This document shows, in pieces, positions 17,851 through 27,617 of a stretch of 64,000 nt of DNA. The first letter of the stretch is position 1. Each line of letters opens with the position of its first letter. The position numbers were made by a program, and so were the translations under genes. Origin of the DNA: Levilactobacillus fujinensis (GTDB lineage Bacteria; Bacillota; Bacilli; Lactobacillales; Lactobacillaceae); the NCBI RefSeq assembly GCF_003946335.1, contig NZ_RHNX01000001.1, positions 62,001-126,000 of the forward strand. The letters are read 5' to 3'. The notes under the pieces are model-generated. The model was not told the DNA's origin, did no database searches, and saw nothing but the letters and a program-made list of their open reading frames with translations.

Positions 17851-19005
17851 TTAAGCCTTAACTAATTGCGCAAAGAAAGCTGGCACCAAAGCCTCATAAA
17901 CCTCGATGGCCTTCAAATATTCCTGAATAGAGACGTATTCATCGACTTGATGCGACGTGTTGCTACCGGGACCAATTTCAATGCTGGTGAAGTCGGCTTT
18001 GGCCCGCAGAAATTCGGCGCCGTCGTTCGCACCACCGGAGCCCACGACTTTTGTATCGTGACCGCAGATTTTGTCACTGATTTGCTTAGCCAATTGGACC
18101 AATGGCGCATTTGGATCGCCCGGAATGGCCTCCTCCGGATAGCTGTATGACAACTCCAAATCGACAGTTGGTTCCTGATTCAATTTGGCAATCAGGGCTT
18201 CCAATTCGTCGTAAATGACTTGGTTGGGGTAAGCTGGAATCGTCCGCATGTTAGCCATCAATTCGGCGTGAGCGGGTATCGAATTGATCTGCTCCCCACC
18301 GGAAATCAGATCGACATTATGTAGCAAGCCGCCCAATACGGGATCGGTCTTGGTATACTGAGCCATGATTGGCCCAACCGCGTTATAAAATTTCATCAAG
18401 TTCGTAATCGCGTTGATGCCTTTTTCGGGGCTGGCACTGTGACTCCCCTTACCTGTCGACACGACCTTGTAATCAATGACGCCCCGCGCGGTGTAGACCA
18501 CGTTGTCGAGGCCACTCGGTTCGGCAATGACAAGACCGGCGAGTTCATCGGCGTACCCGGCATCGGTCAACGTGGCCGCGCCGTATTCACCGGTCTCCTC
18601 GCCAACCGTCGCCAATAACCGAACGCTCCCCTTTAACGGCGTTCCTTGTTCGAGAAATTCCAGCATCGTGATGACAATGGCCGCCAAGCCACTCTTCATG
18701 TCCGACGCGCCCCGACCAAAGAGCTGATCACCGACGATCTCCCCACCAAATGGGTCGTGGCTCCACGCACCGTGTTCGCCAGGGTCAACAACGTCCATGT
18801 GCCCAGACAGGCCAATTTGTGGTCCCTTGCCAATCGTCACAACTAGATTGTCGCGGTTCTCAGCAAACGGAACTTTTTCGATCTTAGCCTGGGGGTAAGG
18901 CGCAAACAGGCTCGCAATGTAGTCGGCAACGGCGGTTTCGTTATCATTGACCGATGGAATCTGAATAATGTGCTGTAAAATCTCAATTTTGGTTTGGGGC
19001 GTCAT
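17851..19005 (-). CDS. dapE: ArgE/DapE-family deacylase
   Basis: A 384-residue M20 metallopeptidase of the type annotated succinyl-diaminopimelate desuccinylase, which hydrolyses N-acyl amino acids with two Zn2+. Metal-site motifs appear in order: GLSGHMDVVDPG (about 67-78), then the catalytic GEETGEYGA, then GGANDGAEF, with an NTSHQVDE metal His near the C-terminus. The ATG at 19005 has AAAGGATG 7 bases upstream and is preferred over in-frame starts at 19014 and 19029. It is not in a lysine operon, so the exact substrate (DAP precursor or another acyl amino acid) is uncertain. Confidence 0.88.
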   Translation of the reverse strand: MTPQTKIEILQHIIQIPSVNDNETAVADYIASLFAPYPQAKIEKVPFAENRDNLVVTIGKGPQIGLSGHMDVVDPGEHGAWSHDPFGGEIVGDQLFGRGASDMKSGLAAIVITMLEFLEQGTPLKGSVRLLATVGEETGEYGAATLTDAGYADELAGLVIAEPSGLDNVVYTARGVIDYKVVSTGKGSHSASPEKGINAITNLMKFYNAVGPIMAQYTKTDPVLGGLLHNVDLISGGEQINSIPAHAELMANMRTIPAYPNQVIYDELEALIAKLNQEPTVDLELSYSYPEEAIPGDPNAPLVQLAKQISDKICGHDTKVVGSGGANDGAEFLRAKADFTSIEIGPGSNTSHQVDEYVSIQEYLKAIEVYEALVPAFFAQLVKA

Positions 19006-19136
19006 GGACGTCATCCTTTCTCTAATCACTTTCTAATGTTATTAGCATACGCCCTTTTAACCAAAAAGCAACTGTTAATTGCAATTATATTAGATAATAT
19101 TTAGTATATCGTATTTTTATACATTTTAAATGAATA

Positions 19137-19175
19137 TTCGTGAGTGAAGAGACTCCTGCGGTATAATGAAGAGTG
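19137..19175 (+). promoter_or_regulatory. promoter of the PEBP-like/usp pair
   Basis: An extended -10 TGCGGTATAAT (TATAAT at 19162-19167) follows TTCGTG at 17-19 bp. The 19-base stretch TGCGGTATAATGAAGAGTG differs at two positions from 15214-15232, in front of the surface-protein gene. A hairpin AATCACG/CGTGATT (19204-19233) follows in the leader. Confidence 0.55.
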
Positions 19176-19252
19176 AACCACCTGACAAATCCGGGTCGAC
19201 CAGCAATCACGGCCGACACCTGTTAGCGTGATTAATTTGAGGAGGGATTTTT

Positions 19253-19762
19253 ATGCGAATCTTTGTGCCATCCGAAAACGGCTATTTAGCCGACGAATTC
19301 AGCAAGTACGCCACTGGTGACGATGTTTACGGCGGTCAGCCCGTTAAATCATTTCCCATCAGTTTATCCAAAATTCCCAAGAAGACGCAGACATTAGCAC
19401 TCAATTTGATTGACTTTGATGCCGTACCTGTCAGCGGATTTCCGTGGATTCACTGGGTCGCCGCCAACTTCCCTGGGACGACCAGAGAGATTACCACCGA
19501 TGTTTCCCGGACCAACGCCATTCCTCACGTTCACGGCCGCAACAGTAATGCTGGCTCCCTCATTGGGAACACGGACCCCGCCGTTTTTCAAAATTACACT
19601 GGGCCATTTCCACCCAATGAGGACCATGATTACAGTCTGACCGTTTACGCGTTGAACACCAAGCTCGACTTGGCCGACGGTTTCTGGTTGAATGACCTGC
19701 TTCATCAAATCAACGGGCACGTCTTAGATACCGCCACAATCACTTTGCGTGGTCGCGTTTAG
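19253..19762 (+). CDS. YbhB/YbcL-family (PEBP-like) protein
   Basis: 169 residues, a phosphatidylethanolamine-binding-protein/Raf-kinase-inhibitor-like fold: DFDAVPVSGFPWIHWVAANFP, then GPFPPNEDHDYSLTVYAL, corresponding to the DPDAP and GPxPPxxxHxY ligand-site motifs. GGAGGG precedes the ATG. It is cytoplasmic and the bacterial role is unclear. The usp gene follows after 26 bp and is probably co-transcribed. Confidence 0.9.
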   Translation: MRIFVPSENGYLADEFSKYATGDDVYGGQPVKSFPISLSKIPKKTQTLALNLIDFDAVPVSGFPWIHWVAANFPGTTREITTDVSRTNAIPHVHGRNSNAGSLIGNTDPAVFQNYTGPFPPNEDHDYSLTVYALNTKLDLADGFWLNDLLHQINGHVLDTATITLRGRV

Positions 19763-19788
19763 GATGTCCGCCATTAAGAAGGGGTATT

Positions 19789-20307
19789 ATGGAACAGAAC
19801 TATAAACAGATTCTGGTGCCCGTCGACGGCTCCGTCCAAGCAGAACTGGCATTGAAAAAGGCCGTGACGGTCGCACAACAGAATCACGCACACATCGACT
19901 TGCTAAATGTGTTGCGTATTAATCATTATGGGTTTTACGCTAGCGGCTCCATGCCGGGTAGTGTGATTCACGACCTCGCACAGGACGCAACGGCCTACTT
20001 AACGTCGCTGATTGAAACGACTAAGGCGGCCACGGGCTTTGCTGATATGGACATTCACGTCCGATTTGGCAATCCCAAGACCGTCATTGCCCACGAATTC
20101 GTCCGCGACCACAAGAACGACCTGATTATGTTGGGGGCCACTGGCCTCAGCGCCGTTGCGCGAATGGTCGAAGGTTCAGTCACCTCTTACGTGAGTCGAA
20201 TGTCGGCCATCGATGTCTTCGTGGTTCGAACCAACGAAGACGGCAAACCGCTTGACACTAAGCAGGCTGCTGAACAAAATCAAGAACAACCGAACCTTTC
20301 TAAGTAG
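19789..20307 (+). CDS. universal stress protein
   Basis: 172 residues with a UspA domain (YKQILVPVDGSVQAELALKKAV; LIMLGATGLSAVARMVEGS; ISxVxVVR-like end) plus a polar tail of about 25 residues rich in Gln/Glu. AAGGGG lies before the ATG. It is a separate lineage from the two Mn-cassette Usp proteins. The ATP-binding GxxGLSxxxxMxxGS pattern is present. Confidence 0.9.
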   Translation: MEQNYKQILVPVDGSVQAELALKKAVTVAQQNHAHIDLLNVLRINHYGFYASGSMPGSVIHDLAQDATAYLTSLIETTKAATGFADMDIHVRFGNPKTVIAHEFVRDHKNDLIMLGATGLSAVARMVEGSVTSYVSRMSAIDVFVVRTNEDGKPLDTKQAAEQNQEQPNLSK

Positions 20308-20310
20308 CGA

Positions 20311-20600
20311 GCGTGGGGCTAAAATTAGGCAACGTTGCCCATCCATCGCCTTACCGGCCGGCAGATATGGACTGGATCGGTGCGAACACGCCTGAGCCCA
20401 TATCTGCCGACCTCTCGGCTGACGTAGTTGGTTTGAGGCAACATGGATCATGCCGTTAGGAACGTTATTGAATTATGCTTAAATCTTAGTAGCCACTTGG
20501 GATTCAGTGATTGGAATTGACCTGCACAATCAGAGCCGGAGTGCGGCTGTTTTCACTAATTTAGCCGTAATAATTCCTACTGTCGCAAGAGTAACGCAAA
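20311..20600 (+). repeat. intergenic repeat family B, copy B2
   Basis: Nearly identical to 3755-3980 of B1 over about 210 bp (TTACCGGCCGGCAGATATGG, GACCTCTCGGCTGACGTAG, GATTCAGTGATTGGAATTGA). It then joins directly to GCCGGAGTGCGGCTG, omitting B1's internal segment. Confidence 0.8.
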
Positions 20601-20621
20601 CATTTTGGCTTTCAACCTTCA

Positions 20622-20726
20622 GTTATCAGTTTTAAACGGAGTCAGCTGCCTTTTGGCCCACGTTTCAGCAATGTAAATTCGGAGATACCAAATGAGCCTG
20701 GGGGTTTATCCCAGGCTCATTTTTTC
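20622..20726 (+). repeat. intergenic repeat family A, partial copy A2 ending in a terminator
   Basis: Right half of family A (GTTATCAGTTTTAAACGGAG, CGTTTCAGCAATGTAAATTC) followed by a hairpin AAATGAGCCTGGG/CCCAGGCTCATTT with a T run (20690-20726). The hairpin would serve as a transcription terminator for the usp gene upstream. Confidence 0.75.
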
Positions 20727-20776
20727 CGCCAATCATCTAATCGGCGTATACTATAGAAAAACTGGAGGTGCTTGAA

Positions 20777-21598
20777 GTGGCAGATTTTCCAACTGAATTA
20801 CAACAACTGGCCAAGGCACCCGCCCTAAGCTTTACGGACGACCAGGTCCAGCTGTTATTGGCTCACGTGGGCGATTTAGATCCTACGATTCGCGACGACA
20901 CGGTCTACACCCTCTTTGCACGGGGCTTGGATGAAGATGCGTTCACTCACTTGCAGTGTCAGGCCATCGCCAATAACTTGATGACCAAACGAGGACTCTT
21001 CACTGCCATCGATCAGCCGACCAACGACGCCGTCTTTCAGCGCACATTTTCGGCACTTTTGACGGCGGCTGTTCTGGATAGTGATGCCCAACAGCCCTGG
21101 CTGCCAGCCGAGGACCGCGACCAATTTTTCAACGATGCCTTGACCTACCTCATCCGTGAACGTGACCAACGGGGTTGGGTGCCAGACAAGGGGTGGGCCC
21201 ATGGTGTCGCTCATGGTAGCGACTTGCTGGGATATGCCTGGCAGCATCCCCAGTTTCCCTTGAGCCAAACGCCGGCAGCACTGGTGACCCTTGCAACGGT
21301 CTTTTCCCGCCAGACAGCTCCTTTTCAATTCGATGAGGAACCTCGCCTAGCCATGCCACTGATTCAAGCCAAACGAGTGGACCATCTAACCACCCAGCAG
21401 CTCAATGACTGGCTAACCGCTACCGATCAACGTTTATGGCGCAACTTTTCGTTCGACCGTGAGCCTGCTGCGCGGTTGCACAACTGGTTAAGCTTCCTGC
21501 ACCACCTCTACTTCTTGCTTCCGGGAGAAGCCACCACCCAGCAATTGATTACAACGCTAAGTCATCACTACTATCAGGTAAATGGCTATGTAAACTAA
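20777..21598 (+). CDS. DUF2785-domain protein
   Basis: A 273-residue protein matching the DUF2785 family as I know it, with the characteristic central RGWVPDKGWAHGVAHGSDLLGY segment (about residues 136-158), all-helical and soluble. The GTG at 20777 lies 8 bases after GGAGG; an in-frame GTG at 20768 overlaps that site. Function unknown. Monocistronic between two terminators. Confidence 0.85.
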   Translation: MADFPTELQQLAKAPALSFTDDQVQLLLAHVGDLDPTIRDDTVYTLFARGLDEDAFTHLQCQAIANNLMTKRGLFTAIDQPTNDAVFQRTFSALLTAAVLDSDAQQPWLPAEDRDQFFNDALTYLIRERDQRGWVPDKGWAHGVAHGSDLLGYAWQHPQFPLSQTPAALVTLATVFSRQTAPFQFDEEPRLAMPLIQAKRVDHLTTQQLNDWLTATDQRLWRNFSFDREPAARLHNWLSFLHHLYFLLPGEATTQQLITTLSHHYYQVNGYVN

Positions 21599-21645
21599 AA
21601 AGGTGTCACCATGATCTGATTTTTTTCAGATTATGGTGACCCCTT
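21597..21645. terminator. bidirectional terminator between convergent genes
   Basis: AAAGGTGTCACCATGATCTGA pairs imperfectly with TCAGATTATGGTGACCCCTTT around a T-rich loop. Confidence 0.75.
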
Positions 21646-21655
21646 TGCTTTCGCT

Positions 21656-22030
21656 TTATTTGCGCCAAAACGTCGTTATTTCGGCCTTATCCGCGATGTT
21701 AAATGAAATGATCTGCTGCAATAGATCATAGTCCACGTCCTGAGTCCATTTGATCCGACCAAATTTCTTCCCTGGATTATACTTGGCGACCTGAATGGCA
21801 TCAGCGAACTGTGCCATTGCCTGGTCTTCGGGAGCAAACGCCATATGCGCCTTGGCCACGCTAAACCCAATAATGAACGTTCCGTGGTCAGTAAACATCG
21901 GTTGATTCCACGCATAACGCTGTTCGAGCTGAGGAAAGGTCGTCTGGACCCAATTCAACACGGTACGCACACGCGCTTGGTGTTCCGCGTCGTCAATCTT
22001 TGCTAAGTAATCTTCAAATTCTGCAATCAT
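21656..22030 (-). CDS. DUF1801/YdhG-type small protein
   Basis: 124 residues from an ATG 6 bases after AGGGGTG. The sequence (WVQTTFPQLEQRYAWNQPMF, FIIGFSVAKAHMAFAP, IQVAKYNPGKKFGRIKW) is typical of the DUF1801 family, relatives of which have been called iron chaperones. Soluble and monocistronic. Function not shown by context. Confidence 0.8.
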   Translation of the reverse strand: MIAEFEDYLAKIDDAEHQARVRTVLNWVQTTFPQLEQRYAWNQPMFTDHGTFIIGFSVAKAHMAFAPEDQAMAQFADAIQVAKYNPGKKFGRIKWTQDVDYDLLQQIISFNIADKAEITTFWRK

Positions 22031-22305
22031 AGATTCACCCCTAAACAGTTCAGTCATGGTCCATCGGCATCTCAAATTATTCTTATTGTAGCATGTTTTC
22101 TGGTTATGGGATTATAGAATCCTGTCATGCTCACGTTTAGTTTGCCGCACCCCAGCTATCAGAAAAATCAGCCGCTGCAGGGGACACTTCGGCCCAGCAG
22201 AACACCAACCTTCGCACTCACTTTGAAGCCCCGAAGACGACCACGCGGAATCCCAAGGTTCATCACCGACCAAAACGATATTACCGACAGGGTCTCAGCT
22301 CACGC

Positions 22306-23241
22306 TTACCACTGATTGACCACGTGATCGTCTTGCCAATAATACTCGACGGAAAACGCCAGGTAGAAATTCTTCGACTGCGGATCATTGACCGCACCTT
22401 CTTGCAATCTAGCGCCGGGATCGACCGTGACACCGAACCCAATGTCACGGGCATTATGCGTCTTCGCCATGTATTGCAAGGCCGTCGCAACCTTCGCCGT
22501 CAGCCCATCTATCAGGTAGTTACCACCTTGATCATTCACTGGCAGTGTCTGCATCCAGCCCAAGTCCATATCCTCAATGGCATTCAAACTCCCATCACCG
22601 ATGAGATGCTTGTTCCCCTTGATACCAAACTTAGCGGGTTGCCATACCTTAGAACGGTCAGGTGTCAGCCCATTGATGCCATCATCGGCATACGTCATGT
22701 ACTGCGCGAATGCCATCATTTTCTGGTTAAACGTATACTGACTCGCCAATCGTTGGGCCACGGCTGTTTGAACCTGTTTGGCCGTCATCTTCTGTAACGC
22801 AATATTTTGCTGCGTCTTTAAGGTTTGGTCGCGAGACATTTTGGCACTCACGACAGCCGGCGTCTGGGTGGTCGTTGTTGGTTTCAAGTAGCCACGCCAA
22901 ATCCACCCCTTATGCGTCCCCGCAGCATTTTGCACATGGTAATAAATGGCCGATGTCCCCTTGGCCTTACGATACAATTTTTCATGGGCGTCGGTAAACC
23001 AGATTTCGCCTGGTTCCTCATAACCCATAGCATACAGTAAGCCCAGATGTTTCGAGTAGCGGCCACCCTGGGCGCGTGTAAACGCGTGTTGCCCCATACT
23101 CTTCCGCCAAACCAACCGCACGGACTGTGACCGGGCAGGTGAAGAATACATCACACTAACGGCCTTGGCTGATGTACCGGATAAAAAGAACATGCCGCCA
23201 GCGACTCCGAGGACACTGGCGAACTGAAGTAAACGTTTCAT
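22306..23241 (-). CDS. secreted protein with SH3-like N-terminal region
   Basis: 311 residues with a clear signal peptide (MKRLLQFASVLGVAGGMFFL, cleavage probably after AKA at about residue 27). The mature N-terminal part (about 28-120) has the Tyr/Trp/Lys-rich pattern of lactobacillus surface SH3-like modules (KLYRKAKGTSAIYYHVQNAA, GWIWRGYL). The C-terminal half (about 150-311) is an unrecognised domain with DDGINGLTPDRSKVW and GFGVTVDPGARLQ. Probably extracellular. I cannot assign an activity. Confidence 0.75.
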   Translation of the reverse strand: MKRLLQFASVLGVAGGMFFLSGTSAKAVSVMYSSPARSQSVRLVWRKSMGQHAFTRAQGGRYSKHLGLLYAMGYEEPGEIWFTDAHEKLYRKAKGTSAIYYHVQNAAGTHKGWIWRGYLKPTTTTQTPAVVSAKMSRDQTLKTQQNIALQKMTAKQVQTAVAQRLASQYTFNQKMMAFAQYMTYADDGINGLTPDRSKVWQPAKFGIKGNKHLIGDGSLNAIEDMDLGWMQTLPVNDQGGNYLIDGLTAKVATALQYMAKTHNARDIGFGVTVDPGARLQEGAVNDPQSKNFYLAFSVEYYWQDDHVVNQW

Positions 23242-23329
23242 AGAATCCCTCCTCTGTTTCAGAGTAGCACTCTCACTTAACCAGTTCTGGCTAAAACTGA
23301 TAATGGAGAGATTGATTGTTCCCGGAACC

Positions 23330-23560
23330 TGTTCAGCAACTCTTTTTCACACATAATCAGAGCCGGAGGCGTCCCTAGCCATATCAACAATGTTAGTTGG
23401 CGTTCTTCTTGGCTGACATCGCAGGACGACCTGAGAGCCACATACTCGGTTTTCAGGCGAGGCGGAAGCCCTAGCAGCCGGCGTGCACCCTTTTCACCTA
23501 ATTTAGTGGTAACCCGCCTTACTGTCGCAAGCGTAACGTACCTAATTTGGTTTTCAAGCC
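23330..23560 (+). repeat. intergenic repeat family B, copy B5
   Basis: Right part of family B including the internal segment absent from B2: ATCAGAGCCGGAGGCGTCCC, AATGTTAGTTGGCGTTCTT, ACATCGCAGGACGACCTG and TTACTGTCGCAAGCGTAAC align with B1 and, at the end, with B2. Confidence 0.65.
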
Positions 23561-23624
23561 ATTTTAAAAGGGACGCCGTGACCACTACGACGTCCCCGAT
23601 GGTTCTCTTCAATTCGACATGTTG

Positions 23625-24419
<795 letters not shown>

Positions 24420-24661
24420 TCAGAATAAGTAGATTTCCAGGTACACCCACATTCTACCGGAAACAACGGGGTAATGAAAGCGATTGCGTGTGGAATATTT
24501 TTACCGTCTTAGTTGTTCAATTGAACTAATTAGTAAAAACGTTGCTACCCAAGCATCACGTTCATCGCAACGGTTAAGTGTCAACCATGAAACTATTGGC
24601 AGAGTAGTGTATCATGGACATAAGTGTTCGGAAACAAAATATTTTAAAGTGAGGTAACAAC

Positions 24662-25468
24662 ATGGAAACGACACAATTAAGCAACGGTGTGACCATCCCG
24701 ATGCTGGGATTTGGGACTTATTTAATCGACAGTAAGGATGTCCCAGCAGCTATCAAAACGGCTCTAGACGCTGGCTATCGGCATTTAGACTGCGCCCACA
24801 TCTACGGTAACGAACCAGCAGTTGGAACGGCCATCAAAGCCGCTGGCATTGACCGTGCTGACTTATTTATCACGTCTAAGCTTTGGAACGCTGATCAAGG
24901 GTATGATAAGACCCTAGCCGCTTTTGACCAAACTTTATCTGACTTACAGTTGGATTACCTAGATCTTTACCTAATTCATTGGCCAAACGAAAAGAACTTC
25001 GACCTGACGTTGGACACTTGGCGCGCCTTTGAGACCCTGTATCAACAAAAGAAGGTTCGGGCCATTGGTGTCTCTAACTTCTCCAAAGAACAACTCGAAC
25101 AAGTCTTTGCGATGGCCAAGGTGAAACCTATGGTCAACCAAATCGAACGGCACCCCTACAAGGTACAAGCCGATTTAGGCAAGTTCGACACGGACAATGG
25201 TCTGGTCAACGAAGGCTATTCCCCAATCGGCCATGGCCACTTAATCCTCGAAGATCCGGTCATCACCAAGCTGGCCCAAAAATATGGCAAGTCACCCGCT
25301 CAAGTTGTCTTACGGTGGCAAATTGACACGGGCTTTGTGGTCTTCCCTAAGTCCTCAAAACCAGCACGGGTTAAGGAAAACTTCGAGATCTCTGGGTTTA
25401 ACTTAACTGCCGCTGAAATTGAAGAAATTAACGGTTTGGATCAAGATAAGCATTTAAACTACGACTAA
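24662..25468 (+). CDS. aldo/keto reductase
   Basis: 268 residues, with tetrad residues in LDCAHIYGNEPAVG (Asp, Tyr), TSKLWN (Lys), LIHWPN (His) and FPKSSKPARVKENF for NADPH. It begins METTQLSNGVTIPMLGFGTY after GAGG. Only moderately similar to the copies at 14225 and 60547, so an independent gene rather than a recent duplicate. Substrate unknown. Confidence 0.92.
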   Translation: METTQLSNGVTIPMLGFGTYLIDSKDVPAAIKTALDAGYRHLDCAHIYGNEPAVGTAIKAAGIDRADLFITSKLWNADQGYDKTLAAFDQTLSDLQLDYLDLYLIHWPNEKNFDLTLDTWRAFETLYQQKKVRAIGVSNFSKEQLEQVFAMAKVKPMVNQIERHPYKVQADLGKFDTDNGLVNEGYSPIGHGHLILEDPVITKLAQKYGKSPAQVVLRWQIDTGFVVFPKSSKPARVKENFEISGFNLTAAEIEEINGLDQDKHLNYD

Positions 25469-25471
25469 AGC

Positions 25472-25555
25472 ATCAGTTTTAAGCGGGGTCAGTTGCCCTT
25501 TTGTCCCACGTTTCAGCACTGTAAATTCGGAGATACCAAAGGAGTCTGGTTTTTT
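25472..25555 (+). repeat. intergenic repeat family A, copy A3, interrupted
   Basis: Matches A2 and A4 (CAGTTTTAAGCGGGGTCAG, CCTTTTGTCCCACGTTTCAG, TGTAAATTCGGAGATACCAA) up to GAGTCTGG. There the expected terminator hairpin is broken by the element at 25559-25716. Confidence 0.75.
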
Positions 25556-25558
25556 TCG

Positions 25559-25716
25559 GGGCTGCTGAAAAGTCAGAAATTCAAGATTTTTAAAAATGAA
25601 TTCCCAGAATATGTAGTCAAATAACCAGCAAAGCGGGAGAGCCTATCCGCTTTGCTGGTTATTTTTAAAGTTTGAGTGGGGTATTTTTAAATGGCAATTT
25701 ATTTTTTCAGCAGCCC
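25559..25716. mobile_element. 158-bp MITE-like element
   Basis: Terminal inverted repeats GGGCTGCTGAAAA (25559-25571) and TTTTCAGCAGCCC (25704-25716) are exact over 13 bp. Inside is a strong hairpin with arms AAATAACCAGCAAAGCGG and CCGCTTTGCTGGTTATTT. There is no reading frame. It sits in the terminator arm of repeat A3. T-rich flanks (TTTTTTC left, TTTTTCC right) may be remnants of a target duplication, but this is unresolved. Confidence 0.65.
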
Positions 25717-25750
25717 TGTTTTTCCCCAAACGCTTTTGAGTTCAGAGCCC

Positions 25751-25779
25751 AAAAAGGCCAGGACATTTATCCCGGCCTC
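25751..25779 (-). terminator. terminator of xylT
   Basis: On the minus strand GGCCGGGATAAATGTCCTGGCC is followed by five T, 22 bp after the xylT stop. Confidence 0.8.
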
Positions 25780-25800
25780 CAAAATATCATATGATTAATT

Positions 25801-27180
25801 TTACTTTTGCGCGGTACTCAGACCAGGAACATCTTCTTCGCCGGCCTTTTCACGTAAGGTTGCTTCAATGTCTTCCAGCGACCGGTTCCGCGTTTCGAAG
25901 ACCATCTTGTGAACGAACCAGATGGAGAGGAAACACAGCACACCGTAACCGATGAACAAACTCCCAGTACCGAAGAAATCCAGTAACGACGGGAACGTCA
26001 GGGAAACGATCATGTTCGCCGTCCAGTTGATCACACTGGCAAAGGAATTTCCCAAGCCCCGAATGTTCAACGGGAAGACTTCACCGATCATGACCCACAT
26101 CACGGGGCCCCAAGTTGCGGAGAAGAACGCGATGTAGACGGTCAAAGCAATGACGGAAATAATCGCAGCTGTCTGTGACCCGCCAGAGAACTTCATGCCC
26201 ATGCTCATCACGAACAAAGAAATACCCATCCCAACGGAACCAATAATCAACATCTTTTTCCGGTCGATCTTATCCATGATGGTCACGGCAACGGCGGTCA
26301 CAATCACGTTGAATATCCCAATCCCAATGTGCGCTAACAACGCCGCTGAGACACCGAAACCAACGTCGGTAAAGATGGTTGGGGCATAGTACAACACGGT
26401 GTTACAGCCCATGACCTGTTGGAAGATGGCTAAGCCAACCCCGATAGTCAATGAAGGCCGAACCATTTTGCTAAAGAGTTCTGGCCAGCCGCCACTAACG
26501 ACACCGGCTTGTTCCTTAATTTGACGAATCTCACGGTTAACGATCGTACTATTATGGCCGTTCATGGTATCAAGGACTTCACGGGCTTCATCAACACGCC
26601 CGGACTTGACCAAGAATCGTGGACTCTCTGGCAGGATCAACCCACCAAAAAAGAGCAGCGCGGCTGGAATAGTAGCGAAGCCTAACATCCAACGCCAACC
26701 GGTATATAGGCCGGAGAAACTGTAATTGGTGATATAAGCCAACAAGATTCCGGACATGACCATCAGTTGAAATAAACTGGCAACGGTTCCCCGTTTGTCA
26801 GCGGGTGCCAACTCAGCGAGGTACGTTGGAATCAACGCTGAAGCGGCCCCCACAGCCATTCCTAGAATCACCCGGAAGATGATCAATGACCAGAATTCCG
26901 GTGAGAATGCGGACCCTAACGCCCCAATCAAGAAGATAACGGCGGAGAGTAAAAGCAACTTACGCCGGCCATACCGGTCAGATGACGGTCCAATAATGGC
27001 AGCTCCTAGAATCGCACCTAACAGAACGGAGCTGACGACCCAGCCCTGTTGCCAAGCGCCTAAGTGCATTTGTTTTTGAATGAAGAGAATTGCGCCGGAG
27101 ATAACCCCGGTATCGTAACCAAAGAGCAACCCGCCGAGGGCGCCAAAAAAGTAAATGAATCCGGTCGAAACTTTATGCAT
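25801..27180 (-). CDS. xylT: D-xylose/proton symporter
   Basis: 459 residues, major facilitator sugar porter with 12 membrane segments. Family motifs are DRYGRRK after segment 2, PESPRFL after segment 6 and the PETK-like FETRNRSLEDIEATL at the end. The sequence follows the characterised L. brevis XylT almost throughout as I recall it (GFIYFFGALGGLLFGYDTGV at the start). The ATG at 27180 follows AAAGGAAG; the frame runs 10 codons further without reason. A cre-like site lies 120 bp upstream. It imports xylose for XylA/XylB, 4 kb away. Confidence 0.93.
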   Translation of the reverse strand: MHKVSTGFIYFFGALGGLLFGYDTGVISGAILFIQKQMHLGAWQQGWVVSSVLLGAILGAAIIGPSSDRYGRRKLLLLSAVIFLIGALGSAFSPEFWSLIIFRVILGMAVGAASALIPTYLAELAPADKRGTVASLFQLMVMSGILLAYITNYSFSGLYTGWRWMLGFATIPAALLFFGGLILPESPRFLVKSGRVDEAREVLDTMNGHNSTIVNREIRQIKEQAGVVSGGWPELFSKMVRPSLTIGVGLAIFQQVMGCNTVLYYAPTIFTDVGFGVSAALLAHIGIGIFNVIVTAVAVTIMDKIDRKKMLIIGSVGMGISLFVMSMGMKFSGGSQTAAIISVIALTVYIAFFSATWGPVMWVMIGEVFPLNIRGLGNSFASVINWTANMIVSLTFPSLLDFFGTGSLFIGYGVLCFLSIWFVHKMVFETRNRSLEDIEATLREKAGEEDVPGLSTAQK

Positions 27181-27300
27181 CGTTACTGACTTCCTTTGAC
27201 GGTAAATCACCGTAGAATTTTTTGTAAGTTGGTATTCTACATGCAGTTAGTTGATTGCTTCAACCAACCATGTGATTACTATAGCACAATTCGACGAATT

Positions 27301-27314
27301 CTGAAAGCGTTTCC
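27301..27314 (-). promoter_or_regulatory. cre-like site upstream of xylT
   Basis: CTGAAAGCGTTTCC closely fits the CcpA operator TGWNANCGNTNWCA. The rest of 27181-27617 holds the xylT promoter region and the terminator at 27549. A sequence TGGCGTAAATAAAAG (27413-27427) also occurs at 17210-17224. Confidence 0.65.
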
Positions 27315-27548
27315 TATACTTTAACAATAGATTGTAACATTTCGCCTAATTCTCATGATTCGTGATTTTGTGTGAAAGCACACATGAATAATCATGAGTC
27401 TTAATTGTTATTTGGCGTAAATAAAAGGCTGCCATCACTTGTGAAAGGCCTGTCTGTTTATGCACTTAATGACCTCAAACCAGCCCTCTTTATACTAAGC
27501 TTGCTGCTCTGCCAATGACTGTTGCAAAGCCGCTTGATGGGGCTGCAC

Positions 27549-27583
27549 ACAAAAAGGCTACCATAACGGCAGCCTTTTCGTGA
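27549..27583 (-). terminator. terminator of the oleate hydratase gene
   Basis: On the minus strand ACGAAAAGGCTGCC pairs imperfectly with GGTAGCCTTTTTGT. It lies 35 bp beyond the stop. Confidence 0.7.
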
Positions 27584-27617
27584 ACACCACACAGGATCTA
27601 CAGGGGTAAAGGGTCGA

